64,000 bases of DNA from a virus, in IMG/VR virus record IMGVR_UViG_3300037264_004862, positions 1 through 64,000 of that record; one strand, given 5' to 3'. Under the pieces are notes generated by a model that worked only from the letters and a program-made list of their open reading frames with translations, was not told where the DNA came from and ran no database searches. A program made the position numbers and the translations under genes. Positions 7,030-13,621 of this stretch are shown piece by piece; position 1 is the first letter of the stretch, and each line of letters opens with the position of its first letter.

Positions 7030-7155
7030 TCAAGTGCGCTGGTCAAGCCAGCACACACGATCTTGGCCCTCGTCGTAGAGGCCAACAATCACGGTCCCGT
7101 CCCTCGGGGCGATCTCCATTGAATGCCAGTCACTCAGTGGGTAAACGTGCCTCAA
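7030..7155 (-). CDS. APRDGT-motif small protein
   Basis: 41 aa from TTG, or about 29 aa from the ATG at 7117-7119. It contains WHSMEIAPRDGTVIVGLYDE, the W-x3-E-x-A-P-R-D-G-T pattern of a common small protein found in phages and bacteria; these have no known function. The match favours the longer form, because W lies upstream of the ATG. Confidence 0.55.
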   Translation of the reverse strand: MRHVYPLSDWHSMEIAPRDGTVIVGLYDEGQDRVCWLDQRT

Positions 7156-7173
7156 TCCTTAACTCGCAAAATC

Positions 7174-7368
7174 TTATCTGCTCTCAACCACCAAGACCAG
7201 GCGGGGCCGAAAATGTCGTCTCCGCTCAACCCATGGAGCAACTTTGTAATAGTGAAAGCTGTAGATGCTGCCGTCTACCACTCCGGGTAGAGGATCTTCT
7301 ACCTCAACAACCATTAGATTGACCATGTAGCCTTTGCATGGACGTACTTTATCACCAACCTTAATCAT
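7174..7368 (-). CDS. small beta-rich protein (KOW/SH3-like)
   Basis: 64 aa, start overlapping the upstream stop (TGATG) with GGAG upstream. MIKVGDKVRPCKGY then alternating hydrophobic strands resembles the small SH3-like fold of other proteins in this window (8627..8827, 51959..52648). Function unknown. Confidence 0.55.
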   Translation of the reverse strand: MIKVGDKVRPCKGYMVNLMVVEVEDPLPGVVDGSIYSFHYYKVAPWVERRRHFRPRLVLVVESR

Positions 7369-7715
7369 TCATGGAACTCCACATCGGAAATCTTAATAAG
7401 ATAGCCTCCACGAGATGCCAGTTGGATCAGAAAGGTACCTAACTTAGTTTCGATAGTGTCGGTGCAATCATCAGGGCTGGCTGGTGCCTCGATGGTGGTA
7501 AATTGCGGCAAAGGCCCACCAAGGATTCGCCATGTAACAGTTACTTTCCGCATCTTGGAGGCACCTTCCTTTGAATTTTCTCTCCCACCAGTCGATACTT
7601 CATCTCGACATCCTGGACAAAGAAGGTTATCTCCAAACTCCTGTCGCTGACGATGAAGCACGGCGAATACTTCGTAAAACTTTAGCCCGCACCCCGAGCA
7701 TTGGGCTTCTTCCAT
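7365..7715 (-). CDS. zinc-ribbon protein
   Basis: About 116 aa using the ATG at 7713-7715. The N-terminus has CSGCGLKFYEVF and, about 27 residues on, CPGCRDE: a two-knuckle zinc ribbon. After a polar linker, RKVTVTWRILGG begins a second, strand-rich domain; an internal ATG with a good upstream AAGGAAGG could also start that domain alone. Function unknown. Confidence 0.55.
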   Translation of the reverse strand: MEEAQCSGCGLKFYEVFAVLHRQRQEFGDNLLCPGCRDEVSTGGRENSKEGASKMRKVTVTWRILGGPLPQFTTIEAPASPDDCTDTIETKLGTFLIQLASRGGYLIKISDVEFHE

Positions 7716-7727
7716 GGGTCCACCCAC

Positions 7728-7910
7728 CTAACTGAGCCAACGTTCCTTTGAACGATGAGAAACCATCCACAGGACATAGCTCCCGAACAACAAGATCGTC
7801 CACATCGGTTGCGGGAACCTAAACTCGCTGGCCCAGCCAATGAACGTCAAGATAAGCGTTGTGAGCCACAGACAGAACGTGTAAGGCAAGAAACTACGCA
7901 CGGTGTCCAT
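7728..7910 (-). CDS. two-helix membrane microprotein
   Basis: 60 aa; overlaps the 3' end of 7894..8046, with AAGG next to the ATG. Two transmembrane stretches (about residues 9-27 and 35-50). Ends KERWLS. Function unknown. Confidence 0.55.
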   Translation of the reverse strand: MDTVRSFLPYTFCLWLTTLILTFIGWASEFRFPQPMWTILLFGSYVLWMVSHRSKERWLS

Positions 7911-8046
7911 CCTTGATGAAGCTCCAAATGATAGACGTCTCCGACTTCACGGCCTTCTTGAATTGTTTGATAATACTCTGCCTCGTTCTCTCCATCTTGG
8001 CTTCCTTCTGTTTGCGGCTGGTGAGCTTGCGTCTAAGTTTCGTCAT
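7894..8046 (-). CDS. small basic protein
   Basis: 50 aa with GGAGGTCATAGAG before the ATG. Very basic (MTKLRRKLTSRKQKEAK...), probably helical; could bind nucleic acid. Overlaps the next gene by 17 nt. Confidence 0.6.
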   Translation of the reverse strand: MTKLRRKLTSRKQKEAKMERTRQSIIKQFKKAVKSETSIIWSFIKDGHRA

Positions 8047-8048
8047 CT

Positions 8049-8330
8049 CTATGACCTCCTCGAAAGGTCGCGCAACACCCCATCGCCATCCGCCTTGAGG
8101 ATGAAGTTGGAGATGAGCATCTGCATCTGAAGGAGATCGCCCTTGATCTTGTTGATCTCGTAGATGAACTTGCTGAGATTCTTGGTCGAGAGACCGTGGT
8201 TGTGCTGATCGAACATCAGCTTGAGCACACGCTCATGAAGCGTGGTAGGCTCGGTGAGAATCATGAGTTCTTGATACGACTGCCTGAGACTGAACGCCGC
8301 GTTGCCTTTCTTGTCGCTGATGGTGCGCAT
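8049..8330 (-). CDS. helical hypothetical protein
   Basis: 93 aa; the ATG is preceded by TTTAGGAGGGAGACTTTG. Largely helical with heptad-like Leu/Ile spacing, so perhaps an oligomer. Its start overlaps the stop of the 20-codon frame upstream. No family recognised. Confidence 0.6.
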   Translation of the reverse strand: MRTISDKKGNAAFSLRQSYQELMILTEPTTLHERVLKLMFDQHNHGLSTKNLSKFIYEINKIKGDLLQMQMLISNFILKADGDGVLRDLSRRS

Positions 8331-8392
8331 CAAAGTCTCCCTCCTAAAATCTCTTCACAAAACAGAACCCCGATTACACTTAGCAGTTTCAT
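8330..8392 (-). CDS. 20-aa hydrophobic leader-like peptide
   Basis: AGGAGAATAAG precedes the ATG; the peptide starts MKLLSVIGVLFC and stops overlapping the next start. Good ribosome-binding site and coupling, but no signal cleavage product exists. It may serve as a translated leader for 8049..8330. Confidence 0.4.
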   Translation of the reverse strand: MKLLSVIGVLFCEEILGGRL

Positions 8393-8403
8393 CTTATTCT
8401 CCT

Positions 8404-8445
8404 TTATGGGCTATTCCACCATGGACAACGAGCCCGCGCCATCAT
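8404..8445 (-). CDS. 13-codon frame sharing the MMAR/MMAH start
   Basis: This short frame starts ATGATGGCGC and reads MMARARCPWW before stopping. Its DNA aligns without gaps to 2727-2762 and to the first codons of 10735..10908. It is either a remnant of that gene or a regulatory element; translation is unproved. Confidence 0.3.
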   Translation of the reverse strand: MMARARCPWWNSP

Positions 8446-8466
8446 GGCCTTGATGGATGTGTTACA

Positions 8467-8616
8467 CTAAAAAGTCTCGTCAAGAATGACCTGAATGACA
8501 CGACGGCTGCGCCCTTCCAAGATGAGATTCACCTTAAGACCATGCTCCTGAAGCATGAGCATGATGTTGTCGGCCTCCTTGAGGAGCTTCTTCTTGGTAT
8601 CAGAAGCTTCAAGCAT
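8467..8616 (-). CDS. small helical protein
   Basis: 49 aa from the ATG after AAGGAGAATCGC. A charged helix (KKKLLKEADNIMLML) leads to a basic strand segment. An ATGTGTTAC variant of the recurring element follows its stop. Function unknown. Confidence 0.55.
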   Translation of the reverse strand: MLEASDTKKKLLKEADNIMLMLQEHGLKVNLILEGRSRRVIQVILDETF

Positions 8617-8626
8617 GCGATTCTCC

Positions 8627-8827
8627 TTAAGGTAGCTTTTCGATCTGCGTATGAGCAACGGCGATGGAATAGCCAGAGTCAAGCGTTAGACGCCAAATCT
8701 CAGTGTTACCATGCATTCGATACATCTTGCTAAGAGTTCCAATTTCACCAATTTTGAACGCCCTGTCGCCGTACTGAAGCGTTCTGACGTCTTCAACAAG
8801 ACGTACTCTATCGTTGCGCTTCAACAT
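8627..8827 (-). CDS. small SH3/KOW-like protein
   Basis: 66 aa, GAGG upstream of the ATG. NDRVRLVEDVRTLQYG then FKIGEIGTLSKMY is typical of a small five-stranded barrel with a Gly turn; short barrels of this kind are common in phages and often unassigned. Confidence 0.6.
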   Translation of the reverse strand: MLKRNDRVRLVEDVRTLQYGDRAFKIGEIGTLSKMYRMHGNTEIWRLTLDSGYSIAVAHTQIEKLP

Positions 8828-8919
8828 AAAGCCTCATTTAAGGTCCCAGTACCATGTAGCAAAGAACCCATAAGCCTCTGTGCGCTCACCAACCTGAGCT
8901 CATAGGATCTGGAATCGAG

Positions 8920-9096
8920 TCATAAAACTTCCACCTGGATTGCGTCGAAGGCATCCCTGAGCAAATCGGCCTCATCAAGGAGGTGCACAGCATCGTCCAA
9001 GCCACCAGCATTTTTCAATGCTTTGGCTTCATCGATGCGCTGTTTCATGAGGCCGAGAAGAAATTGCTTGACATCAAGAATTCGGTCGATGGTCAT
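8920..9096 (-). CDS. small helical protein
   Basis: 58 aa; GGAGGAGAA precedes the ATG. It is an acidic, alanine/leucine-rich helical protein (KALKNAGGLDDAVHLLDEAD). No family recognised. Follows the Tat-like gene by 8 nt. Confidence 0.6.
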   Translation of the reverse strand: MTIDRILDVKQFLLGLMKQRIDEAKALKNAGGLDDAVHLLDEADLLRDAFDAIQVEVL

Positions 9097-9104
9097 TTCT
9101 CCTC

Positions 9105-9284
9105 CTAGAACTTGGAGTACCGACAGACGTTGTAACCGATTTTGGTGAGGTGCTGAGCTAACTGGTCGAGCAAATTAGCTCTTGACGAAACCAATGGTGA
9201 GAGCCCGGTCGCCGCGACTGCCATGGCCCCTGCACCTACAACGATCCTCTGCAGGAAAGTTCTGCGTGTTGGTCCTTCGTTCAT
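9105..9284 (-). CDS. small protein with twin-arginine-like signal
   Basis: 59 aa, GGAGGTGCC before the ATG. The N-terminus TRRTFLQRIVVGAGAMAVAA matches the R-R-x-F-L pattern of Tat signal peptides, followed by a weakly hydrophobic helix. The rest is only about 24 residues, so the product could be a signal-anchored peptide. A Tat route would require a host with that system; the alternative is an ordinary signal anchor. Confidence 0.6.
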   Translation of the reverse strand: MNEGPTRRTFLQRIVVGAGAMAVAATGLSPLVSSRANLLDQLAQHLTKIGYNVCRYSKF

Positions 9285-9310
9285 GGCACCTCCAAAGCTG
9301 TCTTATACGC

Positions 9311-9679
9311 CTAGATTTGGGGACGTTTCCGGTGAGCCAAGATACACCGGGCCACGGTTCTCACCTCGGCATCCGTGGCCTCTTGGAGAGCACGGGCGTA
9401 GAAGAGGCCGATGTCAATATCACCCACCTCGATCTCAGGATCGATATCAACAATCCCGCAGGCGCTCAAGGCATCCCCGTGAATGCCCTGGCGCTTAGCT
9501 AGTTCCTCATTGAATCGGGCAACCCCGACTCCGATAACTTGTGGTCAGTATAGACCGTACGCGACGATTGACCCGTTGAGAAGGAATTCTCCTTGGTAAG
9601 CCAGAACCCTCTCCAGCTCTTTGTTCTTAAGTTGCTCAAGCCCTTTGTTCAAAAGGGCCAGCCGAACAATACGCCTCAT
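9311..9679 (-). pseudogene. gene interrupted by an in-frame TGA
   Basis: Reading from the ATG at 9677-9679 (GGAGACACAGAA upstream), 44 codons run to TGA at 9545-9547. The same frame then continues 77 codons to TAG at 9311-9313 without a good new start. The first part is helical and basic; the second is acidic (IDPEIEVGDIDIGLFYARAL). Possible causes: a nonsense mutation, a read error, or programmed TGA readthrough. Other genes here use TGA as a normal stop, so global reassignment is unlikely. Confidence 0.5.
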
Positions 9680-9720
9680 TTCTGTGTCTCCTCTTACCTT
9701 CATCGCTTAACGGGTTGCTT

Positions 9721-9930
9721 TTACATGCACTTCTTGCAATTCTTGTGACTCTTGGGATGGGCTCCATGGACACAACACTTGTGGTGAGCTTCCGCTTCGG
9801 CTCTCTCGTGCTTCTTGAACTTGGCCTTCACCCAAGCCCACATCCCTCCAAGACAACCCAGCATGAGAACAGCCATTGCAGCCTCTTGCTGACAGAAATG
9901 AATCGGGATACCGAAAATGACGAAGTTCAT
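9721..9930 (-). CDS. membrane protein with Cys/His-rich tail
   Basis: 69 aa from the ATG after GGAGGGGTT. One transmembrane helix (about residues 18-34), then a charged stretch and HHKCCVHGAHPKSHKNCKKC, a metal-binding-like tail. A GTAACACACC element (9945-9954) lies just upstream. Function unknown. Confidence 0.6.
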   Translation of the reverse strand: MNFVIFGIPIHFCQQEAAMAVLMLGCLGGMWAWVKAKFKKHERAEAEAHHKCCVHGAHPKSHKNCKKCM

Positions 9931-10031
9931 AACCCCTCCATTTAGGTGTGTTACCTTCATTGGTCCATTACAGCTTTCTTGCTCCCAGTTCGCCTACTAC
10001 TTAATCGTAGATCAGCGCCTGCAAGAAAGCT

Positions 10032-10680
10032 CTAACGAGCCATAGAGCTATCTGCTCAGGCTCAACGCCCGAAGGCGGTTAAAATTGAACGGTCTTGGTT
10101 CATTACGGGATAGTGACTAAGCCCCATATTGGAGCCAACTAGCAGGAAGGCACGGTCAGTCTTTAACTGGCCTCGCCAAGGGAGCGACCCTTGGCTTAAC
10201 CTCGCTACCTGTCACTACCACCTAACGAGCCATAGAGGCTCAACGCCCGAAGGCGTGTTCAGCCGTTAACGCTGGCTGGCGGGGCCTTACGGTCAATAAG
10301 AGGTTATGCCCAGACCTCACCCCGTTTGTCGCTAGGACCTAAGGCTTTACTAGTCGGGGAAACCTAGTAAAGCCAAAGTGAAAGATGTGGCCTCATTTCA
10401 CCTCTTGGGAGTGTTAGGGGCCTCATGATCCCTCAAAAGCACCTCGGCCTCTATCCGTTTCCAGGTCGAGTCAGGGACCAACGCCGTTTCTGTTTAACAC
10501 CCAACCTCTATTCTGTATTGGGCGCAAAGAGCAAGTCACCTCGGGGCTGCCGAGCGGTGCGTGGAGCGAGCTGGCTAAGCCAGACCGTTAAGGTCCCCAA
10601 CGCACGTGTTGACGGGGAAGGAGGCTCCACCGGGAGGTACCTTCGCCCAAGCTCCACACAGGAGCAAGTCAAGCGGTGAA
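10032..10680 (-). ncRNA. candidate large structured noncoding RNA (RNA-2)
   Basis: The 775-base gap 9955-10734 has no convincing gene. It holds strong hairpins: 10343-10353/10364-10374 (11 bp), 10175-10182/10188-10195 (8 bp), a Cys-codon-free CTGGC/GCCAG stem near 10571, and others. A two-hairpin module occurs twice (10032-10077 and 10222-10255): GAGCC...GGCTC followed by CGCC-TTCG-GGCG when read on the minus strand. The c(UUCG)g loop, an unusually stable tetraloop, favours the minus strand, as does the direction of neighbouring genes. Length and setting near phage tRNAs recall large ornate phage RNAs such as GOLLD or ROOL, but I cannot show homology. Confidence 0.6.
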
Positions 10681-10734
10681 ACTCCAAAACCAACGTTACC
10701 GATGCATACTCCACCTCCTCGATTCCAAAGTGTG

Positions 10735-10908
10735 TTACCCTAAGATTTCAAAATGTGCAGGATTCGAAATAACTTCCGCCACTTCCGCCGAAAAATCATC
10801 GTCGACATGAAAGGTCTCTTGGGGAGGTTGCTCGGCGGCGAGGAACCAAATTTGATACCTCGCGTTCGTACCCCTATCCCACCACGGACGGTGAATATGC
10901 GCCATCAT
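10735..10908 (-). CDS. FHVDD-motif small protein
   Basis: 57 aa; the ATG overlaps the upstream stop (GCATGATGG). It begins MMAHIHRPWWDRG and contains ETFHVDDDFSAEV, a motif shared with three neighbours. The C-terminus (SNPAHFEILG) faintly recalls the D-P-x-F-F block. Function unknown. Confidence 0.5.
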   Translation of the reverse strand: MMAHIHRPWWDRGTNARYQIWFLAAEQPPQETFHVDDDFSAEVAEVISNPAHFEILG

Positions 10909-11114
10909 GCGCTTGGTGGCACCTGGTCGTAGAAGCTGGTAAGAGACTCGATGTCACAGGTACGAACGAATGAATCACTTCCCTCCACCAACCAAGCATC
11001 TGAGTGCTCGGGGTGTCTCTCTTTAAGGATAACCAGGCTTCCTAGGTTCAACCCATGCCCAGTTGAATCTGAGACGACCCCAACAACCATTCCAGGCACC
11101 GGATTTTGAATCAT
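10905..11114 (-). CDS. hypothetical beta-rich small protein
   Basis: 69 aa from the ATG after GAGGAGTGAAA. Gly/Val-rich strands (GMVVGVVSDSTGHG) and a segment DAWLVEGSDSFVRTC suggest a small barrel. Its stop overlaps the next start. Unknown function. Confidence 0.55.
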   Translation of the reverse strand: MIQNPVPGMVVGVVSDSTGHGLNLGSLVILKERHPEHSDAWLVEGSDSFVRTCDIESLTSFYDQVPPSA

Positions 11115-11116
11115 TT

Positions 11117-11431
11117 TCACTCCTCGCTGACTTCACTCTCCACAACTATAACACCCCAACCGTTAAGATCATCAACCATACCGAACTCGTCGTCGACATG
11201 AAACTCGGTAAGGGAGTCAGGAGGTGAACACCAACGACACAATCTGATTTCGACATCACATTCACGGTCAATGAGACATTCAGCCTTGTTGTGATACTTC
11301 TTAGCAACTAGGCGCTCGGCCTCATCTTGAGAAGGCTCATGTAAAAGAATTTCTATGAGGTGTGTGTTACTCTCTCCATAATCAACATCTCGCGGGTTCT
11401 TCCAAATTGCGTTCACAATCCAAACTTTCAT
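11117..11431 (-). CDS. FHVDDEFG-motif protein
   Basis: 104 aa from the ATG after GGAGGGAGC. MKVWIVNAIWKN starts a strand, the middle is a charged helix (EPSQDEAERLVAKKYH) with several Cys, and the C-terminal part has TEFHVDDEFGMVDDL. The layout (strand, helix, strands) might be a small ferredoxin-like fold. Function unknown. Confidence 0.6.
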   Translation of the reverse strand: MKVWIVNAIWKNPRDVDYGESNTHLIEILLHEPSQDEAERLVAKKYHNKAECLIDRECDVEIRLCRWCSPPDSLTEFHVDDEFGMVDDLNGWGVIVVESEVSEE

Positions 11432-11502
11432 GCTCCCTCCGAGCCGGTGTCCACGAAATGTTTCATGAGGAGGATCGAGAGGAGCAACATTAGTCTCCGC
11501 AT
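11428..11502 (-). CDS. 24-aa hydrophobic peptide
   Basis: GGAGGTTGTCC precedes the ATG; MRRLMLLLSILLMKHF is a short signal-like helix. The stop overlaps the start of 11117..11431, so it may be a coupled leader peptide. Confidence 0.4.
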   Translation of the reverse strand: MRRLMLLLSILLMKHFVDTGSEGA

Positions 11503-11551
11503 GGACAACCTCCTTGTAAAAAATTTTAGGTTCCTGGCAATTCAAGCAACT

Positions 11552-11665
11552 TCATTGGAGGCTAGACCCGTTGTTCTTGCAACTGGAGCATCCCGGGCAC
11601 TCGATCCAGGTCCAGAGGTCTTCCATCCAGACGAACCCGGCGCCCGAACAAACGTCTGCGTTCAT
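11552..11665 (-). CDS. zinc-finger microprotein
   Basis: 37 aa, TGATG overlap with the upstream gene. C-x-G-x-G-F-V-W followed by WIECPGCSSC matches a known kind of phage/bacterial mini zinc finger (C-x-G-x-G...C-x-x-C). Function unknown. Confidence 0.5.
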   Translation of the reverse strand: MNADVCSGAGFVWMEDLWTWIECPGCSSCKNNGSSLQ

Positions 11666-11964
11666 CACGGCGTGTGAAATACCTCGCATCCTTCGATGGT
11701 GAGGCCGTGGGTGCAGTCCCAACCCCGGTCACTCCAGCTGTGCTCCTTGCGGTGGGGCGCGTGGACGTGAACCGAGTTGTCCTTCATGAAGGCGATGGAG
11801 TACTCGGCCTCCTGAAGAATTGCCGCCAGCTGGATGAGGTCCGAAGCTGACGCCTGTCGGCCTTCGATGGTCACGACCCTGAGGTCGACATCTCCATCGA
11901 ATGACGTGTTTGGGACGAGCCCAAACCGTTTCGCCTGTTCAGCCACGAATTCTTTCGCGGTCAT
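11665..11964 (-). CDS. hypothetical protein
   Basis: 99 aa with GGAGGCAAA before the ATG. A helical N-terminus (TAKEFVAEQAKRFG), strands in the middle, and a His/Trp-rich section HVHAPHRKEHSW. No family recognised. A GTAACACAC element containing the upstream stop precedes it (11975-11983). Confidence 0.6.
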   Translation of the reverse strand: MTAKEFVAEQAKRFGLVPNTSFDGDVDLRVVTIEGRQASASDLIQLAAILQEAEYSIAFMKDNSVHVHAPHRKEHSWSDRGWDCTHGLTIEGCEVFHTP

Positions 11965-11979
11965 TTTGCCTCCTGTGTG

Positions 11980-12270
11980 TTACGCTTTCTTCAAGTGAAG
12001 TTTCAAGTGACGGATATAAACGTAAACTTGAGGTGAGTCCGGCTCAAAACCGTCATCGACATGGAAAACATCAAGATTGATGGAGGTAACGAGCTCAACC
12101 TTATATACGTAGCCTACTAAGAAGGGTGTTGCGAGGTCGATTGGGCCTTCGACTATACGGAGGGAGCTCCCATCAGGAATGTTTCTATACCAGTTGTCTA
12201 TCGAACTTTTCTCACAGACACAGCAACCTTCCTCGCATTTTGTCCAAATGACTAGGTCACCTGTCTTCAT
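11980..12270 (-). CDS. FHVDDGF-motif small barrel protein
   Basis: 96 aa; GGAGGCTTAACA precedes the ATG. MKTGDLVIWTKCEEGC starts a KOW/SH3-like barrel with a Cys cluster (C-x4-C-C-x-C), then LDVFHVDDGFEPDSP. Ends basic (HLKLHLKKA). Function unknown. Confidence 0.6.
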   Translation of the reverse strand: MKTGDLVIWTKCEEGCCVCEKSSIDNWYRNIPDGSSLRIVEGPIDLATPFLVGYVYKVELVTSINLDVFHVDDGFEPDSPQVYVYIRHLKLHLKKA

Positions 12271-12304
12271 TGTTAAGCCTCCAAATGTGAATATGACAGG
12301 TGTG

Positions 12305-12493
12305 TTACTCCGGGACCCCGATCGGCTCCTTGGGGAAGGCTAGCTCATACGTCAGGCTGAACAGGTGGTGGGCGCACCGCTCGATGTCGATGACTCTGTT
12401 GCTTGCTTTGACCATGTTTCCGGCTTTCATTTGTAGTAAGACTTCTTCGCACAGGAGCTTGATCTCTTCGATTCTTTGCTTGGCGGCGTCCAT
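12305..12493 (-). CDS. small helical protein
   Basis: 62 aa from the ATG preceded by TTGGAGGAAAC; a longer upstream reading crosses a GTAACACACC element and is not supported. Amphipathic helices with two Cys. The interval 12494-12681 upstream holds no convincing gene. Function unknown. Confidence 0.6.
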   Translation of the reverse strand: MDAAKQRIEEIKLLCEEVLLQMKAGNMVKASNRVIDIERCAHHLFSLTYELAFPKEPIGVPE

Positions 12494-12681
12494 GTTTCCT
12501 CCAACAAAATACTGAAGGTGTGTTACATCGAATGGCCTGAAATAATGTTTGTTGACGGAAAGGATGAGTGGAAACCATTTTAGGGGAAGCATTATGGCAT
12601 TAAGGTGGTTGGTGGGGAACTTTCGCCTGACCTCACCCTCCCACGAAACCCCTTTCCGCGCGTTTCCTTGGGGCTCCCCTT

Positions 12682-12864
12682 TTACTCGGGAAGTCTGGGG
12701 GCCTCCCAATCAGCCCCGATGAGGTCCAACGTCTCCATCAAATGCCCTGACTCCAAGGCCTCGTACCGGCCACACATGGCCCTGAGTTCATCAAGGATGG
12801 AAAGCAGAGAGCTCCCAAACTCATCATCGGCATGAAAGTTCTCTGGCATTGAAGGTCTGGGCAT
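12682..12864 (-). CDS. FHADDEFG-motif small protein
   Basis: 60 aa with AGGAGAGA upstream of the ATG. After a short Pro-rich start, ENFHADDEFGSSLLSILDEL and a helical remainder. Shares the F-H-x-D-D-x-F motif with neighbours. Function unknown. Confidence 0.55.
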   Translation of the reverse strand: MPRPSMPENFHADDEFGSSLLSILDELRAMCGRYEALESGHLMETLDLIGADWEAPRLPE

Positions 12865-12885
12865 TTTTGGGGTCTCTCCTAAGAA

Positions 12886-13320
12886 TTAAACTCTCTTCGG
12901 CTTCCGACCGATCGACACAACCTGAAATGGCTTGGAGCTCTTCATCCACTCAGCGTACGGCAAGGGGCCAGGCCTGAGACCGTCCAACACCGCATCAGGG
13001 TCGTAGACCATGCCATCGTGAAACGCAACGGCATGAGAGCAGCTGCAGAAGGTAACAAGCAAAATTCCGCGTCCACTCAAGTTTGGTGAGGCTGTGCTTG
13101 CGGGGAGAGGTAAGGCCCCCCGGAATAATTGCAACAGTTTGGTTGTCCACGGGAACAACTCCGCTGCTTGATCGTTCGCTTTAGTCAGACCAAGCGTCTG
13201 TTCTATGCGGTTGAACTCACGCTCAAGGTCCTCGTAGTCACGCTGGGACACGTCTTCTACAGCGCAGATCGCCGCAAGGTAGCATGCGTTGTTACGTGCA
13301 GACTTCTTAATGTCCTGCAT
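12886..13320 (-). CDS. putative papain-like cysteine protease fold protein
   Basis: 144 aa; TTGGAGGGGAGAC precedes the ATG. N-terminal NNACYLAAICAV gives a Cys at the start of a helix; later SHAVAFHDGMVYDPD gives His in a strand followed by Asp, the Cys-His-Asp order of papain-like peptidases. The family is not identified and activity is inferred. It lies just after the two tRNAs. Confidence 0.5.
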   Translation of the reverse strand: MQDIKKSARNNACYLAAICAVEDVSQRDYEDLEREFNRIEQTLGLTKANDQAAELFPWTTKLLQLFRGALPLPASTASPNLSGRGILLVTFCSCSHAVAFHDGMVYDPDAVLDGLRPGPLPYAEWMKSSKPFQVVSIGRKPKRV

Positions 13321-13353
13321 GTCTCCCCTCCAATGTGTGGTACCAAATTCAAA

Positions 13354-13429
13354 TGGTGCCTTGGGTGAGAATTGAACTCACAACTCCTTGGTTAAAAGCC
13401 AAGTACTCTACCAATTGAGTTACCAAGGC
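13354..13429 (-). tRNA. tRNA-Lys (anticodon TTT)
   Basis: 76 nt. Acceptor GCCTTGG/CCAAGGC, discriminator A and encoded CCA; D arm with GG; anticodon stem CTTGG/CCAAG with loop CTTTTAA; T arm GTGAG/CTCAC with TTCAATT. All parts are canonical. One base separates it from the upstream tRNA. Confidence 0.95.
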
Positions 13430-13430
13430 A

Positions 13431-13516
13431 TGGTGGACCTGGAGGGATTCGAACCCCCGATGTCTTGCGACGGCGGCTTATGAGGCCGCTGCTCTTGGCC
13501 ACTGAGCGACAGGTCC
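13431..13516 (-). tRNA. tRNA with CAT anticodon and long variable arm
   Basis: 86 nt. Acceptor GGACCTG/CAGGTCC, discriminator A, CCA encoded; anticodon stem GCGGC/GCCGC with loop CTCATAA, so anticodon CAT (Met, or Ile if the C becomes lysidine). The variable region is 14 nt with its own stem (GTC-GCAA-GAC), a class II feature normal for Leu, Ser and Tyr tRNAs. The D arm is class-I-like, while the variable and T arms resemble bacterial tRNA-Tyr. Confidence 0.9.
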
Positions 13517-13621
13517 GTGTGTGTTACGCTCTTGGGGGCCACTTACGTTATAGGAAAGCTCGAAGTCATCGTGGGGAGGGGAATCCTATAGAGGCTACCT
13601 GTGTGTTACATCGAAGTCAAA

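Noticed and set aside
10032-10255. Duplicated module considered as CRISPR repeats
   Set aside because: Only two copies 190 bases apart with structured, unequal interiors; no spacer pattern or cas genes.
10508-10714. Possible 68-aa minus-strand gene in the RNA-2 region
   Set aside because: Low-complexity composition, overlaps strong hairpins and has a poorly placed ribosome-binding site; structured RNA explains the stretch better.
11364-11373. Further GTAACACAC copy inside 11117..11431
   Set aside because: It lies deep in coding sequence with no start downstream; treated as chance.
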